DNA of 12,800 bases from an uncultured Treponema sp. Lineage in GTDB: Bacteria > Spirochaetota > Spirochaetia > Treponematales > Treponemataceae. The notes under the pieces were generated by a model. The model was not told the DNA's origin and did not search any database. It saw nothing but the letters and a program-made list of their open reading frames with translations. The stretch lies in NCBI GenBank assembly GCA_937902125.1, contig CALDIB010000017.1:1-12800 (forward strand), written 5' to 3'. Within the stretch, counting starts at the first letter, position 1. Each line of letters begins with the position of its first letter. A program made the position numbers and the translations under genes. Shown one piece after another: positions 1 to 6,654 of the stretch.

Positions 1-19
1 CTGTCATGGCGTAATATGA

Positions 20-59
20 TTTTAGGCTCTACCCACACTTTTTGGAGAAGAGCCTAAAA
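20..59. repeat. 11-bp perfect stem-loop, upstream edge
   Basis: TTTTAGGCTCT (20-30) is perfectly complementary to AGAGCCTAAAA (49-59), with an 18-nt loop between them. Neither strand has a T-tract directly after the stem, so it is not a standard intrinsic terminator. It could be the 3' structure of a gene lying left of the window or a leftover repeat. The arms are certain; the function is unknown. Confidence 0.55.
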
Positions 60-100
60 AAAGGATTGTCAACAAGAGTTTTTTTTTGTTAATCAGCGAA

Positions 101-130
101 TTGCATCTACGCATATAGCCGTAGTATACT
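101..130 (+). promoter_or_regulatory. sigma70-type promoter of the XRE gene
   Basis: TTGCAT (101-106) and TATACT (125-130) are separated by 18 bp. The -10 matches consensus at 5 of 6 positions, while the -35 keeps only TTG. The predicted start of transcription is near 137. This is downstream of the ATG at 131, so it argues that translation starts at the next in-frame ATG, 182. Confidence 0.5.
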
Positions 131-140
131 ATGGCGTATA
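114..140. promoter_or_regulatory. near-perfect inverted repeat over the -10 (operator candidate)
   Basis: The sequence is symmetric about 126/127. Pairs run outward from 126-127 to 118-135, with one mismatch (121/132), and continue after a single unpaired base (136) through 117-137 to 114-140. This gives a 13-bp arm with one mismatch and one bulge. It covers the predicted -10 hexamer completely. Since the gene just downstream encodes an XRE-type DNA-binding protein, autorepression through this site is the natural inference. Confidence 0.55.
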
Positions 141-181
141 GCAAAGTGTCAAGTTCGCAAAAAGCGTATATATTGTATGCG

Positions 182-538
182 ATGAATTCAGAAGAATTGC
201 AGGCGCTTTTTTCAGCCAATTTAAAGCGGGCTAGAAATATGGCAAACTTGAGCCAGATGAAACTCGCGGAAAAAGCGGACCTTTCTGTAGGCTATATTTG
301 CGACCTAGAAAGCGGAAGGCGCTGGGGAACTCCAGAAACATTTTCTCGCCTCGCTTCGGCATTGGGCATAAATCCGTTTGAACTGCTTTTGCCGCGCAAT
401 TTTGACGCAGCGTCTTCTTATGAACTATCTAAGCAAAGAGAATTTTTATCAAGGCTGAACGAAGCCTTAAAGTTGAACGTATCTTCCGCCGTTAACAAAG
501 CGATTTCTGACACATTCAAAAAAGAAAAGGTCGAGTAA
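182..538 (+). CDS. XRE-family helix-turn-helix transcriptional regulator
   Basis: This is a predicted DNA-binding regulator of 118 residues. An HTH_XRE fold spans about residues 13-67, containing NLKRARNMANLSQMKLAEKA followed by the recognition-helix region LSVGYICDLESG and the typical closing ALGINPFELL. The rest (about 72-118) is a charged, probably helical tail, possibly for dimerisation. The frame is open from ATG 131, but that start lies inside the likely promoter. ATG 182 is preferred because it begins just before the conserved HTH domain. No good Shine-Dalgarno precedes either start. The inverted repeat over the promoter suggests autoregulation. The next gene downstream is broken, so no cognate partner (such as a toxin or restriction enzyme) can be assigned. 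The family call is secure; the start and the regulon are not. Confidence 0.85.
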   Translation: MNSEELQALFSANLKRARNMANLSQMKLAEKADLSVGYICDLESGRRWGTPETFSRLASALGINPFELLLPRNFDAASSYELSKQREFLSRLNEALKLNVSSAVNKAISDTFKKEKVE

Positions 539-593
539 AATTTTTTTTCACGCAGCCCCTCAACTCTTTTCTCTATACTTTCGCGTCGCGCTG

Positions 594-602
594 TGATATA
601 AT
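594..602 (+). promoter_or_regulatory. extended -10 promoter of the nucleotidyltransferase gene
   Basis: TGATATAAT is a perfect TATAAT (597-602) preceded by TG at the extended -10 position. There is no convincing -35. Transcription would start around 608-610, which is exactly where the ATG of the gene (609) lies, so the transcript could be leaderless. Confidence 0.5.
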
Positions 603-608
603 GGCAAT

Positions 609-923
609 ATGGACGACGAAACAAAAAAGAGCTTTCTGAATTAACAGGACTCATTTGCAAGGCTGTCAACTTGAACAGTTTGTATTTGTTTGGCTCATTC
701 GCTAACGGAACGCAAAAAAAAGGATAGCGATTTTGACCTTTATATGGTTCTGCCTGATGACTCGATTCGTCCGTTGGATGCTATGACAAAAGCGGGAATT
801 GCGATTGCTCGCGTCCAAAAGCGTCCAATTGATTTATTGGCAGGCCGCCAAAAAGTCAAAGCGCTTGACGCAAAAATACGCGGAGTTGATGAAATGACGT
901 CATTGTCGGGTCAGGCCGGATAA
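609..923 (+). pseudogene. MNT-type minimal nucleotidyltransferase, broken by frameshifts
   Basis: Read through its frame changes, this encodes a small protein of the minimal nucleotidyltransferase family, with the core GSFANG then DSDFDL. The two aspartates of that motif bind metal in the family. Frame 1 opens at ATG 609 and is lost at a 6-A run (623-628) where seven would be needed. The second frame carries ELSELTGLICKAV and LFGSFANG up to an 8-A run (714-721) where seven would be needed. The original frame then resumes with KKDSDFDLYMVLPDD and ends at 923. The two defects compensate each other. The 3' end also looks degraded: a third frame from about 850 reads KSKRLTQKYAELMK and stops at 896, closer to a normal family tail than the open frame. 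Such genes often sit beside a HEPN partner, and none is present here. It could be a true pseudogene, a slippage-dependent gene, or sequencing error. Confidence 0.7.
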
Positions 924-927
924 TGAC
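899..927 (+). repeat. imperfect hairpin upstream of proC
   Basis: Positions 899-910 pair with 916-927 around a 5-nt loop, with one G-T wobble and one G-G mismatch. The hairpin spans the stop codon of the broken nucleotidyltransferase frame and ends one base before the proC Shine-Dalgarno. There is no T-tract, so a terminator is unlikely. It may stabilise or shield the ribosome binding site. Confidence 0.4.
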
Positions 928-940
928 AGGGAGGCGAAAA

Positions 941-1735
941 ATGAAAATTGTTTTTATCGGAATGGGGAACATGGCGCAGGCGATTGCCGCCGGATTTGTT
1001 CAGTCAAAAAAAATCGCCGCCGCCGACATTTTTGCCTACGCGCCCAACCAAAAAAAATTAAAGGAAAACGCGGCGCGCATAGGCTTTGTTTCCTGCCAGA
1101 GCAACCGCGAGGCAGTGGAAAAGGGCGACATGGTTTTTATGGCCTGCAAGCCTTATCAAATCGAAGGCGTTCTTTCCGAACTTGGATCAGCGCTTGAAGG
1201 AAAGGCGCTTGTTTCAATCGCGGCCGGCTGGACCTTTGACAGCTACGCGAAAATTTTGGACACAAGCAAAACCCGCGTTCTTTGCATTATGCCCAACACG
1301 CCGCTTCGTGTAGGCCAGGGCGTGACTTTGTTTGAAGAAAAAAATTCCTTGCGGGACGACGAGGCCGCCCAAATTAAGGACTTGCTTTCTTGCCTTGGAA
1401 TCTTGGAAACAATTCCGGCCAGCTTGATGGGAATCGGCGGCGCCCTTAGCGGTTGCGGCCCTGCCTTTATGGACTTGATAATCGAAGCCTACGCCGATGC
1501 CGCCGTAAAATACGGAATGAAGCGGGAGCAAGCCTATCGCTTGGCAAGCCAAACTATGCTTGGAAGCGCCGCCCTTCAGCTTGCCACTGGAGAGCATCCG
1601 GGCGCCTTAAAGGACGCGGTTTGCTCGCCGGGCGGAACCACGATTCGCGGAGTTTGCGCTTTGGAAAAGGCGGGCTTAAGGAGCGCGTGCGTCCAAAGCA
1701 TTGACGCGATAATGGAATTTAAGAATTCAAAATAG
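941..1735 (+). CDS. proC: pyrroline-5-carboxylate reductase
   Basis: ProC reduces 1-pyrroline-5-carboxylate to L-proline with NAD(P)H, the last step of proline synthesis, in the cytoplasm. The 264-residue product has the usual family length. It starts with the Rossmann glycine motif GMGNMAQAI (residues 7-15), followed by the ACKPYQ segment (68-73), SIAAGW (92-97) and MPNTP (117-121). Near the C-terminus is the ProC signature beginning SPGGTT at 229. ATG 941 is chosen over 923 because AGGGAGG (928-934) lies 6 nt upstream and the Rossmann strand begins immediately. coaE follows 4 nt after the stop, suggesting cotranscription. No strong promoter of its own is visible, so transcription may come from the region of the broken gene upstream. 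Confidence 0.95.
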   Translation: MKIVFIGMGNMAQAIAAGFVQSKKIAAADIFAYAPNQKKLKENAARIGFVSCQSNREAVEKGDMVFMACKPYQIEGVLSELGSALEGKALVSIAAGWTFDSYAKILDTSKTRVLCIMPNTPLRVGQGVTLFEEKNSLRDDEAAQIKDLLSCLGILETIPASLMGIGGALSGCGPAFMDLIIEAYADAAVKYGMKREQAYRLASQTMLGSAALQLATGEHPGALKDAVCSPGGTTIRGVCALEKAGLRSACVQSIDAIMEFKNSK

Positions 1736-1739
1736 CGCC

Positions 1740-2435
1740 ATGGTCATTTGCGTTGCGGGGCCGATTGCGGCCGGAAAAAATTATGTTTGCTCGCTTTTGG
1801 AGGCGCGCGGTTTTTTTTGCCTGGACGCTGACCAAGAAATCCACAAAATAATCGGCGAAAAGCAGGCGGAAATCCTTAGCCGCTTTAGCCAGATCGCCGC
1901 TTCCCGCGGAATCAATTTGCGCGCCGCCGACGGAAGCCTTGACCGCCGCGCTCTTGGAAAGCTTCTTTTTAAGGACAGAACGCTTTTGGCCGGGCAAGAA
2001 AAAATCCTTTACCCGGAATTTATCGCGCGCGTGCAAGCGCTGATTGACGCGAACAATAACGCCTTGCAAGCCCAAGACGCGGCGCAAAAAACAAAAGGCG
2101 TCACTGACCAAAATGCGGCGGCGGATTTTTCCGCAAGCGAAAAGGCTTGGGTTGACCAAAATGCGCGCGGCCTGGCCATAAACGCGGCGCTGCTTTACAA
2201 AACGCCATCCCTTTTGCGCCAATGCAAAAAAATAATCTACGTCGACGCGCCGCTCCTTGTCCGCGCCTGGCGCATCCGCCGCCGCGACAAATTGCCGCTC
2301 CTGCAAATTATCCGCCGCATTAAAAGCCAAAAAGGCCTCTTTAATGAATACAAGCGCTTTGCGGCGGATTACGGCATAGAAATGGTTAGGGTGTGGAATT
2401 GGGGAAGGGGAGTTTGCGCTCCTTCCTCCCTTTGA
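1740..2435 (+). CDS. coaE: dephospho-CoA kinase (divergent)
   Basis: CoaE phosphorylates dephospho-CoA with ATP, the last step of coenzyme A synthesis. The 231-residue protein shows an N-terminal P-loop GPIAAGKN (7-14), the LDAD segment (28-31) carrying the family's conserved aspartate, the LDRRALGKLLF block, YPEF, an ALLYK segment where most relatives have PLLFE, and VDAPLLVRAWRIRRRD in the lid and adenine region. Two oddities stand out. The Walker A motif ends in Asn instead of Ser/Thr. There is also an Ala/Gln/Asp-rich insertion of roughly 35 residues between YPEF and ALLYK. The gene begins 4 nt after proC without a clear ribosome binding site, so translation is probably coupled. Its stop codon overlaps the -35 of the trpB promoter. 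No other kinase of this type is in view, so it is probably the functional enzyme. Confidence 0.85.
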   Translation: MVICVAGPIAAGKNYVCSLLEARGFFCLDADQEIHKIIGEKQAEILSRFSQIAASRGINLRAADGSLDRRALGKLLFKDRTLLAGQEKILYPEFIARVQALIDANNNALQAQDAAQKTKGVTDQNAAADFSASEKAWVDQNARGLAINAALLYKTPSLLRQCKKIIYVDAPLLVRAWRIRRRDKLPLLQIIRRIKSQKGLFNEYKRFAADYGIEMVRVWNWGRGVCAPSSL

Positions 2436-2460
2436 CAACTCGCAAAATCCATTGTATAAT
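2432..2460 (+). promoter_or_regulatory. perfect-consensus sigma70 promoter of trpB
   Basis: TTGACA (2432-2437) and TATAAT (2455-2460) both match consensus fully, with the ideal 17-bp spacing. The -35 overlaps the coaE stop codon. Transcription should start near 2467. A promoter this strong implies high expression unless a repressor acts on it. Confidence 0.85.
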
Positions 2461-2478
2461 GTTTCTAAATAAAGAAAC
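2461..2478 (+). promoter_or_regulatory. 6-bp inverted repeat at the trpB transcription start
   Basis: GTTTCT (2461-2466) and AGAAAC (2473-2478) flank the 6-nt AAATAA. The repeat begins directly after the -10 and contains the predicted start site, a position typical of a repressor operator. It does not match the TrpR operator consensus that I know. It is short enough to be chance. Confidence 0.35.
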
Positions 2479-2492
2479 AGCGAGGATACGCA

Positions 2493-3875
2493 ATGTCACA
2501 AACAATTCCCTACAAAATTTACCTTTCAGAAGAGGAGATGCCCAAGCAGTGGTACAACGTTCGCGCGGACATGAAGAATAAGCCCGCGCCGCTTTTGAAT
2601 CCCAAGACGCTTAAGCCGGCGACTGCGGCGGAACTGGAGCAGGTTTTTTGCGCGGAGCTTGTAAAGCAGGAATTGAACACGAGCGACCCTTACATCGACA
2701 TTCCGCAGGAAATTTTGGACTTTTACAAAATGTACAGGCCGTCGCCGCTTATCCGCGCTTATTGCCTTGAAAAAAAATTGGGAACGCCCGCCAAGATTTA
2801 CTACAAGTTTGAGGGCCAGAACACTTCGGGCTCGCACAAGCTTAATTCCGCGATTGCTCAGGCTTACTACGCCAAAAAGCAGGGCCTTAAAGGCGTGACG
2901 ACAGAAACCGGCGCCGGCCAGTGGGGAACCGCGATGGCGATGGCTTGCGCTTACCTTGACTTAGACTGCGTTGTTTACCAAGTGCGCTGCTCCTACGAGC
3001 AAAAGCCCCAGCGCCGCGAAGTGATTCGCACTTACGGCGGAAAGGCCATTCCGTCTCCCAGCATGGAAACCGAAGTTGGCCGCCAGATGAACAAGGAATT
3101 TCCGGGCTGCACAGGCTCGCTGGGCTGCGCGATTAGCGAAGCGGTTGAAACGGCTGTCAAAACGCCCGGCTACCGTTATGTTTTGGGAAGCGTCTTGAAC
3201 CAAGTTTTGCTTCACCAAACAATCATCGGCTTGGAAGCCAAGGCCGCGCTGGACAAGTACGGAATTAAGCCCGACATGATTATCGGCTGCGCCGGCGGTG
3301 GAAGCAATTTGGGCGGCTTGATTTCGCCCTTTATGGGACAAAAGTTGCGGGGCGAGGCGGACTACCAATTCATCGCGGTTGAGCCGGCCAGCTGTCCAAG
3401 CCTTACCCGCGGCGTTTTTGCCTACGATTATTGCGACACCGGAAAAGTTTGCCCGCTGCAAAAAATGTACACGCTCGGAAGCCAGTTCATGCCCAGCCCC
3501 AGCCATGCCGGCGGACTTCGCTACCATGGAATGAGTTCCATCCTAAGCCAGCTTTACCACGACGGCTTGATGCAGGCGCGCGCAGTTGAGCAGACTTCGG
3601 TCTTTGAGGCTGCGGAACTTTTCTGCCGCACGGAGGGAACGCTCCCCGCTCCGGAATCTAGCCACGCCATCCGCGTCGCGATTGACGAAGCCTTAAAGTG
3701 CAAGGAAAGCGGCGAAGAAAAAACAATCTTGTTCGGCCTTACCGGAACCGGCTACTTTGACATGATGAGCTACCAAAAGTTCAACGACAAGACGATGAGC
3801 GACTACGTTCCCACTGACCAAGACATCAAGAAGGCCACCGACTTGATTCCCAGATTTGAAGGAAACGAATTTTAA
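2493..3875 (+). CDS. TrpB2-type tryptophan synthase beta-like PLP enzyme
   Basis: This is a fold-type II PLP enzyme that in the TrpB family condenses indole with L-serine to give tryptophan. At 460 residues it is longer than TrpB1 (about 400) and matches the TrpB2 (TrpB-like) group, as do the extended N-terminus and the SPLIRAYCLEK segment. The PLP lysine is K116 in GSHKLNSA, the catalytic glutamate is E138 in TETGAGQWG, and the PLP-phosphate loop is GGGSN (268-272). GAGGA (2482-2486) lies 6 nt before the ATG. No trpA or other trp gene is in the window, which fits TrpB2 acting alone, for example in indole salvage or serine turnover. The stop overlaps the next gene's start by one base (TAATG), so the two are cotranslated. 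Confidence 0.9.
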   Translation: MSQTIPYKIYLSEEEMPKQWYNVRADMKNKPAPLLNPKTLKPATAAELEQVFCAELVKQELNTSDPYIDIPQEILDFYKMYRPSPLIRAYCLEKKLGTPAKIYYKFEGQNTSGSHKLNSAIAQAYYAKKQGLKGVTTETGAGQWGTAMAMACAYLDLDCVVYQVRCSYEQKPQRREVIRTYGGKAIPSPSMETEVGRQMNKEFPGCTGSLGCAISEAVETAVKTPGYRYVLGSVLNQVLLHQTIIGLEAKAALDKYGIKPDMIIGCAGGGSNLGGLISPFMGQKLRGEADYQFIAVEPASCPSLTRGVFAYDYCDTGKVCPLQKMYTLGSQFMPSPSHAGGLRYHGMSSILSQLYHDGLMQARAVEQTSVFEAAELFCRTEGTLPAPESSHAIRVAIDEALKCKESGEEKTILFGLTGTGYFDMMSYQKFNDKTMSDYVPTDQDIKKATDLIPRFEGNEF

Positions 3876-5659
3876 TGAAAATTTTCAAAAACTTTTTTAA
3901 GTCAATTAAACCAGCCGCGGCAAGATTTCCTGCTGTCTTTGTCTTTTGTCTTGTGGCTGTAGTTTTTTCAACATTGGCGACAAGCTCATATGAAATTTAT
4001 TCTACAAGCGGCTTGGACTACCAAAGCGCCGAATACAAGGCGATTGTAGAAAAGCGGGATGCTTTTCAAGAAAACAATTTGGACTTTCTTAAGGCCGCGG
4101 CGTGGACCGTAGTCTTTGCGTTTTTTGCCGGAGTTGCCGCTCCCTTGGCGGCAAAAAAATTTGACGAAAAAAAGAAAAAATTTTTAGCGCTTGGAGGCCA
4201 AGCCTTGTGCGCCGCAGTTTTCTTCGCCTCCTACGCGCTTTTTAAGGGAGACTCCTCTTACAGAATGCTGGCTTACTGGGGAACAAGCGCGGCTCTTTTG
4301 TTTGTGACGGTTTTTCTTTTGATGTTCGAGCAGGAAGAAAAGCTTGTGGCGCCAAACCTGATCATGTCCGGAATGATTTCTGGAATTTCTTCCGGCTGCG
4401 TTTGCGCGGGTCTTTTTATAATTCGATTGGCTGTCCATTACTTGCTTTTTGAATTAAAAGATTTGGCGCAAACAGTGGTGGATTCGACGATTATAAGCTT
4501 TTCCTGGGTTTTTTGCTGCTCTTGCATTTTTGTGGCCTACGCCAGCAAGCCTAAAGAAGAAATAAGCGTTCCAAAAGCGTTTAAAGTCATTTTCATGTTT
4601 ATCTTGCTTCCCTTGTACTTGATTTTGCTTTTTGTTCTTTACGCCTATATTGCAAAAAGCTTGTTCACGCTTTCGCTTCCAAACGGAAAAATAAATTGGT
4701 TTGTCTCTTTTGCCACAGTTTTTTATTTGGTCTTTTATTTTTCGGTCAGGCAGTTTGAGGAAAAAGCCGCAAAACTTTTTTGCAAGTGGGGAGCCGCGCT
4801 TTTGATTCCATTGATTGCGACGCAATGCGTGGCCTTTGGAATTAGAATCAACGCTTACGGCTACACCCCAGCGCGTTACGCAAGTCTTTTGTACATTTTG
4901 TTCAGCGCCGCGTGCGTCGCGCTGTCGTTCGTAAGAGAAGGAAAATACATGAGCGGGGCTTTTCCATTGTTCGCCGCCCTTTGTTTGTTCTGTTCCATTA
5001 CTCCCATGAATTTGATTGACGTTCCTTTTAAAAATCAAACGGCCCGCCTTGAAAAGGTTTTTAAGTCAGCAAGCCTTTTAAATTCAGACGGAACATTGGA
5101 CACGAAAAAATCCAAGGAAGTTTTGTCGGAAAGGCAAAAGGCGCAAGTGGTCAGTTCCTACAAAGAAATAATCCATTCAAGTTCCAAGATAAAAAAGGCG
5201 CTTTGGCTTTTGAAGGACGGCGAAAAGTTTGACTTTAACAAATCTTTTGGCTTTGATTTTTCAGAAGATTATGGAAAAGGCCTTGGCCAAAAAAAATATT
5301 ATTTTTACGGCTTTGGCAAAGACGAAAGCGGTCCTTTTGACGTAAGCGCTTATTCCCAGTTGTATCAAATAAAAGAAATTGACGACAGGAACCAAAAGGC
5401 GCTTGTCAAGTGGGGCAAAAGCAATCAAACGGACATCACAAGCGAAATAAAGGCCTTGCTAAAAGAGGTTGACCAAGAAGAATACAACAACGCATACGAT
5501 TATGTCCAGAAAAATCCTGGAAAGCCTCTTGTCATAAAAATCGACGGCGGCTGGTCGATTGTGTTGACTCGTCTTGACGCCCGCCAATTGGAGCGGCTGA
5601 ACGGCGAAGAAAATGATTCTCGCTGGTCTGTAGACGGCATGGGCTTTGTCTGCAAGTAA
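3875..5659 (+). CDS. DUF4153-like polytopic membrane protein with C-terminal soluble domain
   Basis: No biochemical function is known to me. The 594-residue protein has a lysine-rich N-terminus and roughly ten hydrophobic segments, near residues 18-36, 71-94, 104-122, 131-150, 163-190, 203-223, 235-262, 274-290, 305-322 and 334-352, with another near 361-378. The motif RINAYGYTPARY (324-335) and the preceding LLPLYLILLFVLYAYIAK region resemble the DUF4153 family. Residues from about 385 to the end form a charged, probably extracytoplasmic domain (the family often ends this way), rich in Lys, Asp and Tyr. Translation starts inside the trpB2 stop (TAATG), with AGGA about 11 nt upstream, so coupling is likely. 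Why it is tied to trpB2 is unclear; indole or amino-acid handling is only a guess. Confidence 0.7.
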   Translation: MKIFKNFFKSIKPAAARFPAVFVFCLVAVVFSTLATSSYEIYSTSGLDYQSAEYKAIVEKRDAFQENNLDFLKAAAWTVVFAFFAGVAAPLAAKKFDEKKKKFLALGGQALCAAVFFASYALFKGDSSYRMLAYWGTSAALLFVTVFLLMFEQEEKLVAPNLIMSGMISGISSGCVCAGLFIIRLAVHYLLFELKDLAQTVVDSTIISFSWVFCCSCIFVAYASKPKEEISVPKAFKVIFMFILLPLYLILLFVLYAYIAKSLFTLSLPNGKINWFVSFATVFYLVFYFSVRQFEEKAAKLFCKWGAALLIPLIATQCVAFGIRINAYGYTPARYASLLYILFSAACVALSFVREGKYMSGAFPLFAALCLFCSITPMNLIDVPFKNQTARLEKVFKSASLLNSDGTLDTKKSKEVLSERQKAQVVSSYKEIIHSSSKIKKALWLLKDGEKFDFNKSFGFDFSEDYGKGLGQKKYYFYGFGKDESGPFDVSAYSQLYQIKEIDDRNQKALVKWGKSNQTDITSEIKALLKEVDQEEYNNAYDYVQKNPGKPLVIKIDGGWSIVLTRLDARQLERLNGEENDSRWSVDGMGFVCK

Positions 5660-5660
5660 G

Positions 5661-5689
5661 TTGTTTTTGCTTTTGTTATGCGCTATATT
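5661..5689 (+). promoter_or_regulatory. promoter of the EamA gene, leaderless candidate
   Basis: TTGTTT (5661-5666) and TATATT (5684-5689) are 17 bp apart. The expected transcription start (about 5696) is at the ATG of the gene (5697), and no Shine-Dalgarno is visible before it. Confidence 0.5.
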
Positions 5690-5696
5690 TTGATTC

Positions 5697-6653
5697 ATGG
5701 CAGAAAATAGGCAAAAAGTTTTTGGCGTGTTTCTCGCGACGATTTCGGTTTTTATTTGGGGAATAACCTTTGTAAACACAAAGTATTTGCTGCGGGATTT
5801 TTCTTCGCTGGAAATCCTTTTTTTCCGTTTTTTGATGGCCTATGCCGGCCTTTGGATTTTGCATCCAAGGGCTGAAAAAATTCAGGCGGGAGACAACATT
5901 TTTTTCGCGCTGGCCGGCCTTTCCGGAGTTGTCTTGTATCAGCTTTCGGAAAACATCGCCATTCATTTTACTTCCGCCTCAAATGTGAGCGTTCTTGTAA
6001 GCATTTGCCCGCTGTTCACGGCGATTGTCAGCCAAATATTTTTAAAAGAAAAGCACGTCAGCCTTTTCTTTGTCATTGGCTTTTGCGCGGCGATTTTTGG
6101 AGTGGCGCTTGTGTGCTTTAACGGAAGCTCGCTCAGTTTTAATCCCCGGGGCGATTTTTTGGCGCTATTCGCCGCGATTTGCTGGGGCTTTTATTCCATG
6201 TTCGTTTCAATTTTGAACAAAAGAAACTACAATAAAATTTGCGTGACAAGGCGGGTATTCTTTTTTGCAGTTGTCATCATGCTCCCAATTGTCTTTTTTG
6301 GCTGGAAAATTTCTTTCCAAGGCGGAAGTGAAACAAGCCGGGCCGCAGGGGATTTTTTTCAATCCCTTTACTTTTGCCTTGACCCTAAGGTTAACGCCGC
6401 GCGCTTTTCCAAAATTCTAAATTGGGGCAACTTGATTTTCTTGGGCGTTTTTGCCAGCGGCCTTTGCTTTACCACTTGGAGCAAGGCCTGTCAAATTTTT
6501 GGAACTGTAAAAGTAACCTGCGCCCTGTATTTGATTCCAATTGTAACCGCGGCCTTTGCCTTCTTTGCCCTTGGCGAAAAAGTTACCCTTCTTAGCGGGG
6601 CGGGAACGGCCATAACAATTGTGGGATTGTTCTTGAGCGAGAAGAGGGGATAG
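5697..6653 (+). CDS. EamA/DMT-family transporter
   Basis: This is an inner-membrane carrier of the drug/metabolite transporter superfamily; members usually export amino acids, metabolites or drugs. The 318-residue protein contains two EamA repeats. The first (about 9-142) has ISVFIWGITFVNTKYLL and the conserved ASNVSVLVSICPLFTAIVSQIFLKEK. The second (about 153-315) has AAICWGFYSMFVSILNK and ends in FFALGEKVTLLSGAGTAITIVGLFL. Each repeat should form five helices. The second repeat carries a longer hydrophilic stretch (about 205-235) than is usual. ATG 5697 has no ribosome binding site and sits at the predicted transcript 5' end. The gene is complete: it ends just before the palindrome that truncates the neighbouring RhuM fragment. 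The substrate cannot be predicted. Confidence 0.9.
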   Translation: MAENRQKVFGVFLATISVFIWGITFVNTKYLLRDFSSLEILFFRFLMAYAGLWILHPRAEKIQAGDNIFFALAGLSGVVLYQLSENIAIHFTSASNVSVLVSICPLFTAIVSQIFLKEKHVSLFFVIGFCAAIFGVALVCFNGSSLSFNPRGDFLALFAAICWGFYSMFVSILNKRNYNKICVTRRVFFFAVVIMLPIVFFGWKISFQGGSETSRAAGDFFQSLYFCLDPKVNAARFSKILNWGNLIFLGVFASGLCFTTWSKACQIFGTVKVTCALYLIPIVTAAFAFFALGEKVTLLSGAGTAITIVGLFLSEKRG

Positions 6654-6654
6654 C

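Noticed and set aside
131..181. N-terminal extension of the XRE regulator from ATG 131
   Set aside because: It overlaps the predicted -10 and operator, has no ribosome binding site, and adds 17 residues outside the HTH domain.
714..727. Programmed -1 frameshift at the A-rich slippery site
   Set aside because: Rejoining the frames here needs +1 (or -2), not -1, so the classic A-AAA-AAG mechanism does not fit.
690..923. Stand-alone 77-residue gene starting at TTG 690
   Set aside because: It is the downstream piece of the frameshifted nucleotidyltransferase and begins in the wrong frame for GSFANG.
923..940. proC start at ATG 923
   Set aside because: It places six non-conserved residues before the Rossmann strand. 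ATG 941 has a strong ribosome binding site at the right distance.
1719..2438. Minus-strand 239-codon frame over coaE
   Set aside because: It is a mirror of coaE coding bias; no domain, promoter or ribosome binding site supports it.
2961..3527. Long minus-strand open frame inside trpB (188 codons)
   Set aside because: It is antisense to a well-conserved gene, has no recognisable domain, and is explained by the codon bias of trpB.
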